A model generated the notes under the pieces. That model saw nothing but the letters and a program-made list of their open reading frames with translations. It made no database searches and was not told where the DNA came from. The translations under genes and the position numbers were made by a program. A DNA stretch of 64,000 bases, taken from NCBI GenBank assembly GCA_964579505.1, contig CAZOGC010000005.1, positions 90,324 to 154,323 of the forward strand, given 5' to 3'. Shown here in pieces: positions 43,165-50,892 of this stretch. Each line of letters starts with the position of its first letter. The first letter of the stretch is position 1. This stretch comes from JAJYSO01 sp964579505 (GTDB lineage: Bacteria; Bacteroidota; Bacteroidia; Flavobacteriales; Flavobacteriaceae).

Positions 43165-45345
43165 CTAGTGTAAATCAAAGCGGTCGGCTTCCATTACTTT
43201 CACCCAAGCTTTGATAAAATCTTTAACAAATTTTTCGTTGTTATCATCCTGTGCATAAACCTCCGAATAAGCTCGTAAAATAGAATTTGATCCAAACACC
43301 AAATCAAGTCTTGTAGCATCCCACTTCAACTCATTTGTGGTACGGTCTATAAGGTGATAATGATTTTTGCCGGTCATAATCCAACGGTTATTCATATCTG
43401 TTAGGTTAACAAAGAAATCATTACTTAGCACTCCCGGAGTTTCTGTAAGCACACCTTCCTTTGTTCCACCAAAATTGGTATCTAACACACGCATTCCACC
43501 TACAAGAACTGTCATTTCAGGGGCTGTTAATCCCATTAATGCCGCACGAGCAAGCAATAATTCTTCAGGAGATGTATCAAAATCTTCTTTCAGATAATTT
43601 CTAAATCCGTCGTGTATAGGTTCTAAATAGGCAAAGCTGTCTGCATCTGTCATCTCTTCGGTAGCATCTCCACGCCCGGGATGGAAGGGTACTTCTACCT
43701 CAACGCCGGCTTTCTTAGCAGCTTGTTCTATAGCCGCACTTCCTCCTAAAACAATTAAATCGGCTATACTCACTTCTTTAGGAAAGTCTTTCTGAATGCC
43801 TTCTAATACAGCTAGCACTTTTTCTAAACGTTTCGGCTCATTGGCTTCCCATTGGCGTTGTGGAGCTAGTCGAATACGACTGCCATTGGCCCCTCCGCGG
43901 TAATCGCTTTTCCTAAAGGTACGTGCACTATCCCAGGCGGTATTAATAAGCTCCGTTTGCGTTAGTCCTACATTTAAAATTTGCGTTTTTAAGGTCTGAA
44001 TATCATGCGCATTCAAGTTATAATTTCCTGCAGGTACCGGATCTTGCCAAATTAAATCTTTTTGAGGTACTTCAGGTCCCAAATAGCGTGTTTTAGGTCC
44101 TAAATCTCTATGCGTCAATTTAAACCAGGCTCTAGCAAATACTTCATTAAAGTATGCTGGATCTTTATAAAATTTATCTGATATTTTACGATAAATCGGG
44201 TCGTCTTTTAGTGCTATATCAGCGTCGTTCATCACCGGATTACGGCGTACCCCATCAAGGTGTGCATCCATTGGCATATCTTTTTCTTTAATATTTACCG
44301 GTTCCCATTGATTTGCACCCGCCGGGCTTATGGTAAGTTTCCACTCATATTCTAACAACAAATAAAAATATTCGTGATTCCATTTATTGGGGGTCGTTGT
44401 CCAGGCTCCTTCTATCCCACTATAAACTGCATTTTGCACCTGACCATCTTTGTCATTTTTATTCATCCAGCCTAAGCCTTGCGCTGTAATATCAGCCCCT
44501 TCAGGAGCCTCTCCTAAGTCTCTCGTATCACCATTACCGTGCATTTTACCTACGGTATGTCCTCCTGCAATCAGTGCAACCGTTTCCTCGTCGTTCATAG
44601 ACATTTCGGAAAAAGTTTTGCGCACATCTAAGGCTGTTCGCATCGGGTTGGGTTTTCCGTCAACCCCTTCCGGATTCACGTAAATCAACCCCATCTGCAC
44701 AGCTCCCAGCGGTTTTTCAAGCGAAGTTCGGTCGCGATCATCGGCATAACGGTTTTTGGTAGCAGCCAACCATTCTTTTTCAGGCCCCCAATAAGCATCA
44801 ATTTCGGGTTGCCAGATATCTTCACGTCCTCCACCATATCCAAACGTTTTAAAGCCCATAGATTCATAGGCCACATTGCCAGCAAGGATAAATAAATCAG
44901 CCCAAGATATTTTATTTCCATATTTCTTTTTTATTGGCCATAACAAGCGGCGTGCCCTATCAAGCCCTGCATTATCAGGCCAGCTACCAATAGGAGCAAA
45001 TCGTTGGTTGCCGGTATTACTTCCACCGCGTCCGTCAACCTTACGGTAGGTACCGGCACTGTGCCACGCCATACGAATAAACAATCCGCCATAATGACCG
45101 TGATCAGCTTTTAACCACGATTGGTCTTGCGTCATTAATTCGGTCAAATCTTTTTTTAACGCCTCAAAATCCAGGCTCTCAAAAGCCTTTTTATAATCAA
45201 AATCAACATTCATCGGGTTGCGTTTTTGATCATTCTGAGCCAAAATATCAAGATTTAGCGCATTAGGCCACCAATCGGTTGCCTTGTCTTTAGTCGTCGT
45301 GTTTGCACCGTGAAAAAACGGGCATTTTCCTGTTGAGTTTTCCAT
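43165..45345 (-). CDS. katG: Catalase-peroxidase HPI
   Basis: 726 residues, normal KatG length. It breaks down H2O2 and acts as a broad peroxidase. The distal haem site has Arg91, Trp94 and His95 (RMAWHSAGTY). The Tyr of the Met-Tyr-Trp adduct is in LIYVNPEGVDG, and the proximal His in ALIAGGHTVGKMHG. Both N- and C-terminal domains are complete. Promoter TATATTTG (minus) is found in the gap to oxyR, so expression is likely OxyR-controlled. Confidence 0.96.
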   Translation of the reverse strand: MENSTGKCPFFHGANTTTKDKATDWWPNALNLDILAQNDQKRNPMNVDFDYKKAFESLDFEALKKDLTELMTQDQSWLKADHGHYGGLFIRMAWHSAGTYRKVDGRGGSNTGNQRFAPIGSWPDNAGLDRARRLLWPIKKKYGNKISWADLFILAGNVAYESMGFKTFGYGGGREDIWQPEIDAYWGPEKEWLAATKNRYADDRDRTSLEKPLGAVQMGLIYVNPEGVDGKPNPMRTALDVRKTFSEMSMNDEETVALIAGGHTVGKMHGNGDTRDLGEAPEGADITAQGLGWMNKNDKDGQVQNAVYSGIEGAWTTTPNKWNHEYFYLLLEYEWKLTISPAGANQWEPVNIKEKDMPMDAHLDGVRRNPVMNDADIALKDDPIYRKISDKFYKDPAYFNEVFARAWFKLTHRDLGPKTRYLGPEVPQKDLIWQDPVPAGNYNLNAHDIQTLKTQILNVGLTQTELINTAWDSARTFRKSDYRGGANGSRIRLAPQRQWEANEPKRLEKVLAVLEGIQKDFPKEVSIADLIVLGGSAAIEQAAKKAGVEVEVPFHPGRGDATEEMTDADSFAYLEPIHDGFRNYLKEDFDTSPEELLLARAALMGLTAPEMTVLVGGMRVLDTNFGGTKEGVLTETPGVLSNDFFVNLTDMNNRWIMTGKNHYHLIDRTTNELKWDATRLDLVFGSNSILRAYSEVYAQDDNNEKFVKDFIKAWVKVMEADRFDLH

Positions 45346-45384
45346 AGTAAGCAGTTTAAAAATTGATTTTCAATTATTTATAGA

Positions 45385-45416
45385 CAAATATAGAGATTTT
45401 GTTATTATTAATCAAA
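45385..45416 (-). promoter_or_regulatory. katG promoter
   Basis: On the minus strand TTTG (plus 45413-45416) lies 20 bases from TATATTTG (plus 45385-45392), a perfect Bacteroidota -7 box. It overlaps the oxyR promoter, so binding of OxyR or RNA polymerase at one affects the other. Confidence 0.75.
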
Positions 45417-45428
45417 TTGATATATTTG
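45398..45428 (+). promoter_or_regulatory. oxyR promoter
   Basis: TTTG (45398-45401), exactly 19 bases, then TATATTTG (45421-45428): an ideal Bacteroidota promoter. Its -33 box lies beside the katG -7 box. Confidence 0.8.
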
Positions 45429-45451
45429 TACACATTATTTATTAAATCAAT

Positions 45452-46387
45452 ATGACATTACAACAAATAAAATATGTATTGGCTTTAGACAGTTATCGGC
45501 ATTTTGTTAGAGCAGCAGAAAGTTGCTATGTGACCCAATCTACCTTAACCATTCAGGTAAAAAAATTAGAAGACGAAATAGGTACTACCTTATTTGACCG
45601 AAGCGTTCAACCCTTAGCACCTACTCCTATGGGGGAAACATTTATTGGAAAGGCTCGGCAAATAGCTCAAGAAATACAAAGTTTAAAAGATAGTTTTAAT
45701 AATGAATATAAACAAACGGAAGGGCGTTTTAAAGTAGGTGTTATTCCCACTTTAGCACCTTATCTTTTACCTTTGTTTTTAGGAGAGTTTTTAGAGGCAC
45801 ACCCTGAAACTAGTTTAGACATACAAGAATTAGAAAGTGAAACTATTTTAGCTTATATCAAACAAGGGCAACTCGATATTGGTTTGCTTTCAACACCTAC
45901 CAACGAGAAAACTATTATAGAAATTCCTTTGTTTTACGAACCCTTTCTACTTTTTGCTCATCAAAATAATATGTTATTACAAACTAAAGGTCGAATAAGC
46001 ATAGACCAGTTAGACACCGATAAAGTCTGGTTATTGGCTAAAGGCCATTGTTTCAGAAATCAGATGGAAAATATTTGCGATTTATCGGCTGAAACTTGCA
46101 GCATCGATAATTTGGCTTTAGAAGGGGGTAGTATTGAAACTTTAAAACGAATGATTAAACGGACTTCCGGTTATACGTTGATTCCTGAACTATCTGTCAA
46201 TCAACCTGAAGATAGCCCCAATCTTAAACGCTTTATAGAACCCGAACCGGCCAGAGAAATAAGTTTGGTCGTACATAAAAATTATACCAAACACTTACTT
46301 CTAAAAGAGTTAAAAACAGCCATTTTAAACAAGATTCCCTCTCAATTTAAAAATGCACGTCAATTTAAAGCAGCTACTTGGCGGTAA
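45452..46387 (+). CDS. oxyR: Hydrogen-peroxide sensor OxyR (LysR family)
   Basis: 311 residues. LysR-type helix-turn-helix (1-65; RAAESCYVTQSTLTIQVKKLE) and a substrate-binding-type sensor domain. Cys200 and Cys209 in GHCFRNQMENIC match the peroxide-sensing pair of E. coli OxyR (Cys199/208), so disulfide activation is likely. It is divergent from katG-dps and should activate them under peroxide. Overlapping promoters allow it also to repress itself. Confidence 0.95.
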   Translation: MTLQQIKYVLALDSYRHFVRAAESCYVTQSTLTIQVKKLEDEIGTTLFDRSVQPLAPTPMGETFIGKARQIAQEIQSLKDSFNNEYKQTEGRFKVGVIPTLAPYLLPLFLGEFLEAHPETSLDIQELESETILAYIKQGQLDIGLLSTPTNEKTIIEIPLFYEPFLLFAHQNNMLLQTKGRISIDQLDTDKVWLLAKGHCFRNQMENICDLSAETCSIDNLALEGGSIETLKRMIKRTSGYTLIPELSVNQPEDSPNLKRFIEPEPAREISLVVHKNYTKHLLLKELKTAILNKIPSQFKNARQFKAATWR

Positions 46388-46401
46388 ATACTTACTATGC
46401 A

Positions 46402-47481
46402 TTACTCATTTAAATGAGTCTCTATTGTGGTTTCTAAAAAATCAGCATAAACTTTGAGAGGCACTTCTAATAAAGTCTTTTCTTTTCGGGTTAATTTTTT
46501 AAATGAAGTTAAGGTTATGACGGTTTTTGATTTTAATCGTTTTCGTTTCCAAGTGCCCACCACTTGTCCGTTAATGACTACCGTTCCCAAAAACATTCCG
46601 TTGTTACCGGGTACAATTTTTTGAGCATACTGTGCCGGCAAAGCTGCTGATCGGTCTTTATAGCCTAACATAAACTCATCAAAGCCCGGTAACAAAAAGG
46701 CTTGTTCTTCAGCTAGAGGTGTTACTTGTATGCTTTTGTCATAGTAGTACGTTATACCTTCTACTTCTATTTGTTTTATATACTTCTGAATCATTTCTAG
46801 ACCCAGTCTACCGTCTTTTTGGGTCAAGCCCGACCACCAGCAAAAATCATCTAAGCTCGCTGGACCGTGGCTGATAAAGTAACGTTTACAGAGTTCTGCC
46901 AAAGCTTTTTCACGGGATATTTTGATTCTAGGTGCCCAGTCCTGCAACAAACCAATGCTTTGTTGTTTTCCCTCCATGGGACCGATAAACAGAACGCCTC
47001 TTAAAGCAAGTGTTATCAAAATGTGATATCCACGTCCTGTTTTTGTAGAAATACCCTTACTCTCCAAAAGCTCCATTGCTTGCAAACGAGAAAGCAGTTG
47101 TTTTCCTTTAAGGGCTGCTGTAAAAATCTTCTCTGTTTTTAAAAATATTTTTTCATCTAGACCCAAATTAGTTCTTCGCCGGCGCATAGAACGGAGCATC
47201 CGTTTACTAGACAAGGCTACTTGCCATGGCGCATCTTTCGTAGGAATGAGATGAATGGTACCGCGCTGTGGCCAAGTGCGTAATACGTTTATATTTTCTA
47301 ACTCCTTAACAATTTGCTGTTGCGTCAATCTTGTACGCAAACCCAATGCCCACAAAACATCATAATAATTTTGCCCTTGCATAGCTCCCATATAGCGAGC
47401 TGTTGCCTCCAGGGTATTATATTTTTGGAATGCAATTCCTTGGGCTTCCAGTCTGAGTTGAGCGATAGTTTTTGGACTCAT
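46402..47481 (-). CDS. HTH_42 winged-helix protein, AlkZ/YcaQ-like
   Basis: 359 residues of the winged-helix DNA-binding family (HTH_42), which includes AlkZ and YcaQ, glycosylases that unhook DNA interstrand crosslinks. The N-terminal MGAMQGQNYYDVLWALGLR carries a QxQ pair (Gln35, Gln37) at the place of the catalytic QPhiQ motif. The C-terminus has FLLPGFDEFMLGYKDRSAAL and FLGTVVINGQVVGTWKRK, typical of the family. The residue between the glutamines is Gly rather than aliphatic, so activity is uncertain. It is convergent with oxyR. Confidence 0.75.
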   Translation of the reverse strand: MSPKTIAQLRLEAQGIAFQKYNTLEATARYMGAMQGQNYYDVLWALGLRTRLTQQQIVKELENINVLRTWPQRGTIHLIPTKDAPWQVALSSKRMLRSMRRRRTNLGLDEKIFLKTEKIFTAALKGKQLLSRLQAMELLESKGISTKTGRGYHILITLALRGVLFIGPMEGKQQSIGLLQDWAPRIKISREKALAELCKRYFISHGPASLDDFCWWSGLTQKDGRLGLEMIQKYIKQIEVEGITYYYDKSIQVTPLAEEQAFLLPGFDEFMLGYKDRSAALPAQYAQKIVPGNNGMFLGTVVINGQVVGTWKRKRLKSKTVITLTSFKKLTRKEKTLLEVPLKVYADFLETTIETHLNE

Positions 47482-47565
47482 ACGTTATAACGGATGTTTT
47501 TGAGCCTCTAATATACATTTTCTAGCCAAAACTGAGTGTTATAACAAATTTATTGGAGGCTATAA

Positions 47566-47694
47566 TACATAACGGAGTATCAGCAGGTCTCTGAGACATG
47601 CAAGTATCTTATTAAAAACCATGAGCTAATGGAGAAACGGGAATTTATACCAAACCATATTTTACAGCAACTAAATGAACGACTCTATAAATAA
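47566..47694 (+). pseudogene. Short open stretch with protein-like composition, possible gene remnant
   Basis: From TAC at 47566 an open frame of 42 codons runs to TAA at 47692-47694: YITEYQQVSETCKYLIKNHE then LMEKREFIPNHILQQLNERL and YK. It has a charged, helical, protein-like composition, unlike its flanks. The only ATG (codon 22) would give a 21-residue peptide. No family recognised; it may be the 3' end of a lost gene. Confidence 0.3.
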
Positions 47695-47759
47695 TTAAAC
47701 AAGCTTAAAAAAACTGAGCTATTATTAATAACTCGGCTTTGTATTTTGCGGTAGTATTT

Positions 47760-48683
47760 TTATTTTTGAGTTGAATGAGTAACATCCAAAGTCCAGTCGG
47801 GCGTTTTGATTCCATTTTCGGTAAAGGCTCTATACACGAGTTCACGAACTCCAAAAAATACGCTGTAATAATCAGCCTCTGCTTGGCGCGGATTTTTGGG
47901 GTCGAATGGGGTGATTTTTATGCGTGGCCATAAAACAATCATAGGGCCATCAGAAGTGAGATCAGTAATGCGAGCCGTGGGAGCCGGATCTTTTAATACT
48001 TTAGGGTGAGAAAGCATAGCTTCCATCGCTATTTTCTGCATAAATTCAAAGTCAGTACCGTCCCATACGGGTAATTTAATATCTATACGCAAATTCTCTT
48101 GGTCAGTGTAATTGGTAATAGTTCCAGTGCTTAGAGGGCCATTAGGAATGTGGATGGTTTTGTTTTGAGAGGTTAGGACGGTCGTGTCAACAAGACCGAT
48201 TTCTTGTACAATTCCAAAAGAATTTTGAGCTTCAATAAGGTCGCCAACCCTAAATGGTTTTAAAATCAAAATCATGACCCCACCCGCAAAATTACCCAAT
48301 GTTCCGTTTAAGGCACCACCAATGGCTAAACCGGCACCCGCTAATAGTGCCGCAAAACTAGTAACGTCAACGCCAAGAACGGAGATGATTGTTAAGAACA
48401 AGAGAAGCATCAAACTTACTTTGACAATAGAGGCCGCAAATTTGTGTAAAGAATGGTCTAATTTTCTCTTTTTAAGTAGTTTTATAATTATTTGAGAAAT
48501 GCGCGCAATGGCCCATTTCCCTATAAAATAAATCAAAAAAGCAGCGATTAGTTTAGGAGCATAGTCAATAGCCATATTTTTAATATGTTCTATATTATTA
48601 AACATGCCACTTATTTCATTTTGAGTAGTTTGCTCTGCTGCTATGGGGGTCGATATCGATGCTATGAAAAAAGATAAATTCAT
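47760..48683 (-). CDS. MscS-family mechanosensitive channel
   Basis: 307 residues. Small-conductance mechanosensitive channel protecting against osmotic downshift. Three hydrophobic segments, with the pore-lining TM3 Gly/Ala pattern LLAGAGLAIGGALNGTLGNFAGGVMILI (about 111-138), then the beta domain FRVGDLIEAQNSFGIVQEIGLVDTTV and IPNGPLSTGTITNYT. It has a signal-like N-terminus (MNLSFFIASISTPIAA). It stands alone with a long region on its 5' side. Confidence 0.9.
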   Translation of the reverse strand: MNLSFFIASISTPIAAEQTTQNEISGMFNNIEHIKNMAIDYAPKLIAAFLIYFIGKWAIARISQIIIKLLKKRKLDHSLHKFAASIVKVSLMLLLFLTIISVLGVDVTSFAALLAGAGLAIGGALNGTLGNFAGGVMILILKPFRVGDLIEAQNSFGIVQEIGLVDTTVLTSQNKTIHIPNGPLSTGTITNYTDQENLRIDIKLPVWDGTDFEFMQKIAMEAMLSHPKVLKDPAPTARITDLTSDGPMIVLWPRIKITPFDPKNPRQAEADYYSVFFGVRELVYRAFTENGIKTPDWTLDVTHSTQK

Positions 48684-49004
48684 ACGGTGTCTCTTCTGTA
48701 ATTGGGTTAGGTATAGACGATTATTTTTTAGAAAAACAAGAGGTAATAATCTAGCTTAAAAATGATTTTTCGTACACTCTGGGCACAAAAATACTTTTTT
48801 TTGAGTTTAAAGCTGTAAACAAAATTGTAAAAATAAGACTTAAGCTACGGGGCTTAATTTTGAATCTATTAAAAGAGAAAATATGAATATAAGAAACGTA
48901 TAACTTCAAGACTCCAGTCTTTTTCTTTTAGTGTTCTATTAGCTATATAAACCGGTATGGGAAATCTGTTTATAGGTTTTGTTTAAAGAAGGTTTACTTA
49001 TCTA

Positions 49005-49060
49005 TAAAAAGAAACCTGCCTACCGTCAAAAATCCCTGAAAAAAAAAGCGGTAGGCAGGT
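49005..49060 (-). terminator. Orphan rho-independent terminator on the minus strand
   Basis: ACCTGCCTACCG (49014-49025) pairs with CGGTAGGCAGGT (49049-49060), a 12-base perfect stem. On the minus strand it is followed by TTTCTTTTT (49005-49013). No gene ends here, so it should close a short untranslated transcript. Confidence 0.65.
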
Positions 49061-49137
49061 AAACAAAACAACTCTTCTTGTTTGTTATTCACATTAAAGT
49101 TGTAAACATTTTAACAGCTAACTCGTACTTGTTACCT
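49005..49137 (-). ncRNA. Candidate small RNA, promoter box to terminator
   Basis: A perfect -7 box TACTTTTG on the minus strand (plus 49143-49150) is followed by about 80 bases and then the strong orphan hairpin with T-run. The interval contains no ORF longer than a few codons. No -33 TTG at the standard distance was found, so the promoter is not certain. Confidence 0.3.
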
Positions 49138-49354
49138 TAATGCAAAAGTAAAACTAGGCATATTTATCTTTGCCACATACCCTTATCTAGTTTTCAACCC
49201 CACTTAATTAGAATTTAGATTATTTTTATTAGAATTTGGTATTCCTCTCTGTTTCAGTAAAATCAGTACTATTTTACGAAAACGCCCTACTTAATTGAGT
49301 GCACTACACTTAGTTTTAGTATATTGAGGCAATAAAGCCACAAAACTATTTTCT

Positions 49355-49996
49355 ATGAAATTTTCACATTTCTTATCTATAATTCCCAAATTACAACAGC
49401 TTGATACAGATGGAATTAAAGCTCATGAAGCACTAGCTCCGACTGATAGAGAAATCAACTATAAAAAAGAAGAGCTGTTAAATAAATCTCCCCAAAATGC
49501 TGGCGTAATGGCTTTGTTTTATCCTAATAAAGCCGAGGAAACTATGCTTATTCTCATTTTACGAAAAACCTACAAAGGAGTACACTCCGGCCAAATAGGA
49601 TTTCCGGGGGGTAAAGAAGAAATCCGCGACCAAGACATACAAGAAACCGCTCTGAGAGAGACGTATGAAGAGGTGGGGGTCCGTCCTAGTAGTGTTATAA
49701 CAATCAAACAACTATCTGAGCTCTACATTCCTACTTCTAATTTTTGGGTACACCCATTTGTGGGATACGTAAAAAACACACCTCAATTTAAGCGTCAAGA
49801 GAGTGAGGTAGAAGAATTACTCCCTATTAGTATAGATGACTTTTTAAACGACAAAAACCTAGTTACTCAAAAGCTTACCACACATACTGGCAAAGAAATA
49901 CAAGTACCCGCTTTCTCTCTAAACCAGAAGATTATATGGGGGGCTACCGCTATGATGCTTAACGAAGTGAAATCATTGCTTCGCAAAGCACAGTAA
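49355..49996 (+). CDS. Nudix CoA pyrophosphatase (NudL type)
   Basis: 213 residues. The CoA-type Nudix box GFPGGKEEIRDQDIQETALRETYEEVGV is preceded by the CoA-specific LRKTYKGVHSGQ, matching the NudL group that hydrolyses coenzyme A and its derivatives to 4'-phosphopantetheine and 3',5'-ADP. It is followed 47 bases later by plsC on the same strand and may be co-transcribed. Confidence 0.87.
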   Translation: MKFSHFLSIIPKLQQLDTDGIKAHEALAPTDREINYKKEELLNKSPQNAGVMALFYPNKAEETMLILILRKTYKGVHSGQIGFPGGKEEIRDQDIQETALRETYEEVGVRPSSVITIKQLSELYIPTSNFWVHPFVGYVKNTPQFKRQESEVEELLPISIDDFLNDKNLVTQKLTTHTGKEIQVPAFSLNQKIIWGATAMMLNEVKSLLRKAQ

Positions 49997-50043
49997 CCGG
50001 CTAAATTTGTATCTTTAGCCGCGCATTTATGAAATGCTAAATT

Positions 50044-50877
50044 ATGAGTTTATTCAAACAAGATCCCTTTGGGAATATCATCTTCTTAAAAAAATGGTTA
50101 ATCCGTTTTTTGGGGGTTATGACACACCGGCGTTATCGCGGGTTTAACGAATTGCAAATAGAAGGTTCTGAAATTATAAAAGATTTGCCGGATAAAAATG
50201 TACTCTTCATTTCTAACCATCAAACATATTTTGCAGACGTGGTGGCTATGTATCACGTTTTTAATGCCAGCTTGAGCGGAAGAATAGACTCCATTAAAAA
50301 CATCGGCTATATCTGGCGCCCAAAAACAAACCTGTATTATGTTGCTGCTAGAGAAACCATGCGTTCAGGGCCCTTAGCACGTGTTCTTTCATATGGTGGA
50401 GCCGTAAAAATTGAACGCACTTGGCGAAAGGCTGGGAAAAATGTTAAACGCCCTGTTAAAATGAAAGATGTAACCAATATTGGCAAAGCTTTAGACGATG
50501 GTTGGCTCATTACTTTTCCCCAAGGCACTACCACCCCGTGGAAACCTCTACGTAGAGGCACCGCTTTTATTGTAAAACAACACAAACCTGTTGTTATACC
50601 AATCGTAATCGACGGCTTTAGACGCTCTTTTGACAAAAAAGGTATCCGTATAAAAAAACGGGGGATCCTTCAATCTATGGTTATCAAAAAACCACTAGAA
50701 TTTGACTACGAAAATGAGTCTATTGAGAGTATACTGAAAAAAATGGAGTATGCCATTGAACAACACCCTTCTTTCTTAAAAGTAATCTCTAAAGAAGAAC
50801 TCAAAATTCAAGAAGAACTCAATAAACAACGACACTACGGATACAAAGAAGGAGCAGAGGATTCTAAAAAAGATTAA
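50044..50877 (+). CDS. plsC: 1-acyl-sn-glycerol-3-phosphate acyltransferase (PlsC-type)
   Basis: 277 residues. It transfers an acyl chain to lysophosphatidic acid in phospholipid synthesis. The acyltransferase motif NHQTYFADVV (HX4D, about 59-68), then FPQGTTTPWKPLRRGTAF (motif III with EGTR replaced by QGTT) and VVIPIVIDGF. An N-terminal membrane anchor is present and the C-terminus is charged. QGTT in place of EGTR is an uncommon variation, so the exact substrate is open. Confidence 0.8.
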   Translation: MSLFKQDPFGNIIFLKKWLIRFLGVMTHRRYRGFNELQIEGSEIIKDLPDKNVLFISNHQTYFADVVAMYHVFNASLSGRIDSIKNIGYIWRPKTNLYYVAARETMRSGPLARVLSYGGAVKIERTWRKAGKNVKRPVKMKDVTNIGKALDDGWLITFPQGTTTPWKPLRRGTAFIVKQHKPVVIPIVIDGFRRSFDKKGIRIKKRGILQSMVIKKPLEFDYENESIESILKKMEYAIEQHPSFLKVISKEELKIQEELNKQRHYGYKEGAEDSKKD

Positions 50878-50892
50878 GCTATAACGTTTATT

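Larger units (their letters stand above)
48684..49354. other. 671-base non-coding region
   Basis: I see no convincing gene. It holds the start region of mscS (minus), an orphan hairpin at 49005-49060 with T-rich tail on the minus strand, perfect -7 boxes TACTTTTG (minus, 49143-49150) and TATCTTTG (plus, 49165-49172), and the leader of the Nudix gene. AT-rich elsewhere. Confidence 0.5.

Noticed and set aside
43367..44683. Open frames on the plus strand inside katG
   Set aside because: Shadows of a long conserved gene in other frames; no signals in front of them.
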